Positions 62,407-64,000 of a stretch of DNA of 64,000 bases are shown here, one piece after another. Origin of the DNA: Sneathiella aquimaris (GTDB taxonomy: Bacteria > Pseudomonadota > Alphaproteobacteria > Sneathiellales > Sneathiellaceae); the NCBI RefSeq assembly GCF_026409565.1, contig NZ_CP112881.1, positions 1,535,501 to 1,599,500 of the forward strand, written 5' to 3'. The notes under the pieces were generated by a model, which saw only the letters and a program-made list of their open reading frames with translations, did not search any database and had not been told where the DNA came from. The position numbers and the translations under genes are program-made. Every line of letters starts with the position of its first letter. Positions within the stretch are counted from its first letter, which is position 1.

Positions 62407-63519
62407 TTATTGGACAGCATTTATATACCGTCGATGACTTCGATGTCCCAGTGCTGTCAGGAGTTCGTATGAAATCGTGCCTGCCTGTGTCGCAAGTTCA
62501 TCCAGATCAATCGCCCCACCGATCAAGCTGACTAACGTACCACGCTGACATTTATCTTCACTCAAACCTGTCACATCAATGGAGATCATATCCATTGAAA
62601 CACGACCGATAACCGAAACTTTGTTATTTTCAATTGCGCACTCTCCGACGTCGCCCAAAGCCCGAAAATAGCCATCCGCATATCCAACGGAAACGGTTGC
62701 TACCCTCGCATTCTCCTTGCAACGCCAAGTGGCACCATAGCCAACGGCATTTTTACTGTCAACGTCATGAACCTGCAGCACTTTCCCCTGAAGGTGAATT
62801 ACCTGCTTCATCGGGTTTTTCTGGCCGGGAACCGGGTTGCCACCATAAAGGGCAATGCCGGGCCGCAGAAGATCAAACTGAAAGTCAGGGCCCAGAAAAA
62901 TTCCACAGGAATTTGTAAAGGATACCGGGACGTCGTGCAAAGCCGGAGGCAGGAGCGCCCGCAACCGGTGAAGCTCTGACAGCTGAAAGTCGTTATGTGG
63001 GTGCTCCGGTGTATCGGCGCAGGCGAGGTGGGAGATTATGTACCGTATCTCCAAACCGTCTAACCAATGAGGGTTTCTATTAAGTTCTTCTATATCGCTT
63101 TGCAGTAACCCCAAGCGGGTGATGCCCGTGTCCAGATGGATCATTGCGGAAAGGGGGCCATGCTCTTTGGTTGCTTTGGACCATCTGTTTATTTCATCAA
63201 GGCAATTCAGGACGGGGGTTATCCGCTCATCAATATAGATATTCTCTGCGCCGTCAAATAAGCCGCCAAGGACAAAAATCTCGGCTGCCGGCAGATATTT
63301 TCTAAGGCGAACCGCTTCTGACGGAAGCGCCACAAAGAATTTTCGGCACCCGGCAGCGTCCAGTGCCAAACCGACTTCTTTTAATCCCAGCCCGTAGGCG
63401 TCGGCCTTAACCACAGCCGCACATTCTGCCATTTCTGATTGGCTGGAAAGAAAACGATAATTTTCTTGTAGGGCGCCAAGATCTACCGTCAGGTAAGACC
63501 CTGCAAGAAAGGGGTCCAT
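62407..63519 (-). CDS. alr: Alanine racemase
   Basis: Interconverts L- and D-alanine for peptidoglycan, using PLP. The 370-residue protein has the PLP-lysine motif AVVKADAYGLGLKEV near 38-50, HLDTGITRLGL, and the second-domain catalytic Tyr in NAVGYGATWRCKE near 260, followed by GRVSMDMISIDVTG and the C-terminal ALGHRSHRRYI. Its ATG overlaps the dnaB stop as TAATG. Its own stop is 11 nt before mlaE. Confidence 0.96.
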   Translation of the reverse strand: MDPFLAGSYLTVDLGALQENYRFLSSQSEMAECAAVVKADAYGLGLKEVGLALDAAGCRKFFVALPSEAVRLRKYLPAAEIFVLGGLFDGAENIYIDERITPVLNCLDEINRWSKATKEHGPLSAMIHLDTGITRLGLLQSDIEELNRNPHWLDGLEIRYIISHLACADTPEHPHNDFQLSELHRLRALLPPALHDVPVSFTNSCGIFLGPDFQFDLLRPGIALYGGNPVPGQKNPMKQVIHLQGKVLQVHDVDSKNAVGYGATWRCKENARVATVSVGYADGYFRALGDVGECAIENNKVSVIGRVSMDMISIDVTGLSEDKCQRGTLVSLIGGAIDLDELATQAGTISYELLTALGHRSHRRYINAVQ

Positions 63520-64000
63520 TAGTGATGCTCCGGTAAATATTGATCCACAGCCAAATCGCCAAACCGCGTGAATTCGGGCTGGAACTGCAATTTGACGATC
63601 CCGATAGGGCCATGACGTTGCTTACCAATGATCACTTCCGCCATGTTGTGGACGCGTTGCATTCGTTCCTGCCATTCCAGATGTTCAGGGGTGCCTTCAC
63701 TCGGTTCTTTTCGGCCTTCGTAATATTCTTCACGATACACAAACATAACAACGTCCGCGTCCTGCTCAATTGAACCTGACTCGCGCAAGTCGGAAAGCTG
63801 GGGGCGTTTGTCTTCCCGGTTTTCAACCTGACGACTAAGCTGGGACAGGGCAATGACTGGAATGTCCAGTTCCTTCGCGACCGCCTTCAGTCCTTGTGTG
63901 ACCTCTGAAATCTCTTGAACACGGCTGTCGGATCGGCCAGAGCCCTTCATCAATTGCAGGTAATCCACAACAATCAAGCCAAGTCCATGACTTCTTTTCA
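63519..64000 (-). CDS. dnaB: Replicative DNA helicase DnaB, C-terminal part (cut by window edge)
   Basis: The last 160 residues of a DnaB helicase, the 5' end running off the window at 64000. The Walker-B-like [50 protein letters not shown] and [17 protein letters not shown] motifs are all present, as in the RecA-like C-terminal ATPase domain. The stop overlaps the alr start by 1 nt, so alr is coupled to dnaB. The upstream part and regulation are not visible. Confidence 0.96.
   Translation of the reverse strand, partial: KRSHGLGLIVVDYLQLMKGSGRSDSRVQEISEVTQGLKAVAKELDIPVIALSQLSRQVENREDKRPQLSDLRESGSIEQDADVVMFVYREEYYEGRKEPSEGTPEHLEWQERMQRVHNMAEVIIGKQRHGPIGIVKLQFQPEFTRFGDLAVDQYLPEHH

Overview
The window is a stretch of alphaproteobacterial chromosome of roughly balanced GC content. 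Several gene neighbourhoods point to a marine-type, aerobic Rhodospirillales/Sneathiella-like relative: ctaA near rplM-rpsI; dnaB-alr-mlaE-mlaF-radA-cvpA-purF-SDR; a YfgM-like gene with bamB and der; ppx-rlmE, guaB and rsmB followed by guaA; and hom-glpX-recJ. The placement is inferred from gene content and order only, because no rRNA is present. Coding density is high, and many neighbours overlap by 1-8 nt (TAATG, TAGTG or ATGA junctions). There is no prophage, insertion sequence, CRISPR array or other obvious mobile island.

Region by region: 0.2-4 kb holds heme A synthase and a minus-strand cluster of three exported proteins. The middle one is a CsgG/HfaB-type outer-membrane lipoprotein, so this looks like a small surface-adhesin export locus. 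4-7.3 kb carries MetY, a CoA-binding protein, an enoyl-CoA hydratase and a thioesterase. 7.3-8.5 kb is the L13/S9 operon with a clear promoter, leader hairpin and terminator. 8.8-17.2 kb is accessory metabolism: a VOC enzyme divergent from a LysR gene, GAPDH with a long N-terminal extension, an iodotyrosine-dehalogenase-like nitroreductase beside an M81 peptidase, a PAS protein, a CAT-like acyltransferase with a LysE exporter, and a cold-shock protein. 17.5-21.8 kb is a complete polyamine-type ABC importer. 21.9-33 kb has argC, a gamma-carbonic-anhydrase-like protein, PHA synthase, an OmpA-type lipoprotein, an AlaC-like aminotransferase, hom, glpX and recJ, ending with tRNA-Glu.

33.5-39.4 kb is the most uncharacterised part. 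It has a three-PAS histidine kinase, a duplicated pentapeptide-repeat protein, a PilZ protein coupled to an unknown membrane protein, several small unknown proteins and tRNA-Gln. 39.6-48.6 kb is RNA and nucleotide metabolism (Ppx/GppA, RlmE, GuaB, RsmB-type methylase, GuaA), interrupted by a TPR protein and a second related histidine kinase. 49-51.9 kb has a LysR/DJ-1 divergent pair, two very small proteins and a candidate structured small RNA. 52-64 kb is envelope and housekeeping: YfgM-like, BamB, Der, an unknown 350-residue protein, SDR, PurF, CvpA, RadA, MlaF, MlaE, Alr and the 3' part of DnaB, cut by the window edge.

Most of the window is ordinary core genome. The parts most worth following up are the CsgG/HfaB-like export locus with its unknown third protein, the candidate structured RNA near 51.2 kb, the two orphan PAS kinases, the two-module pentapeptide protein, the PilZ-coupled membrane protein, and palindromic LysR sites that cover start regions. 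Start codons were chosen from Shine-Dalgarno spacing where possible; family assignments come from recognising motifs by eye, with no database search.
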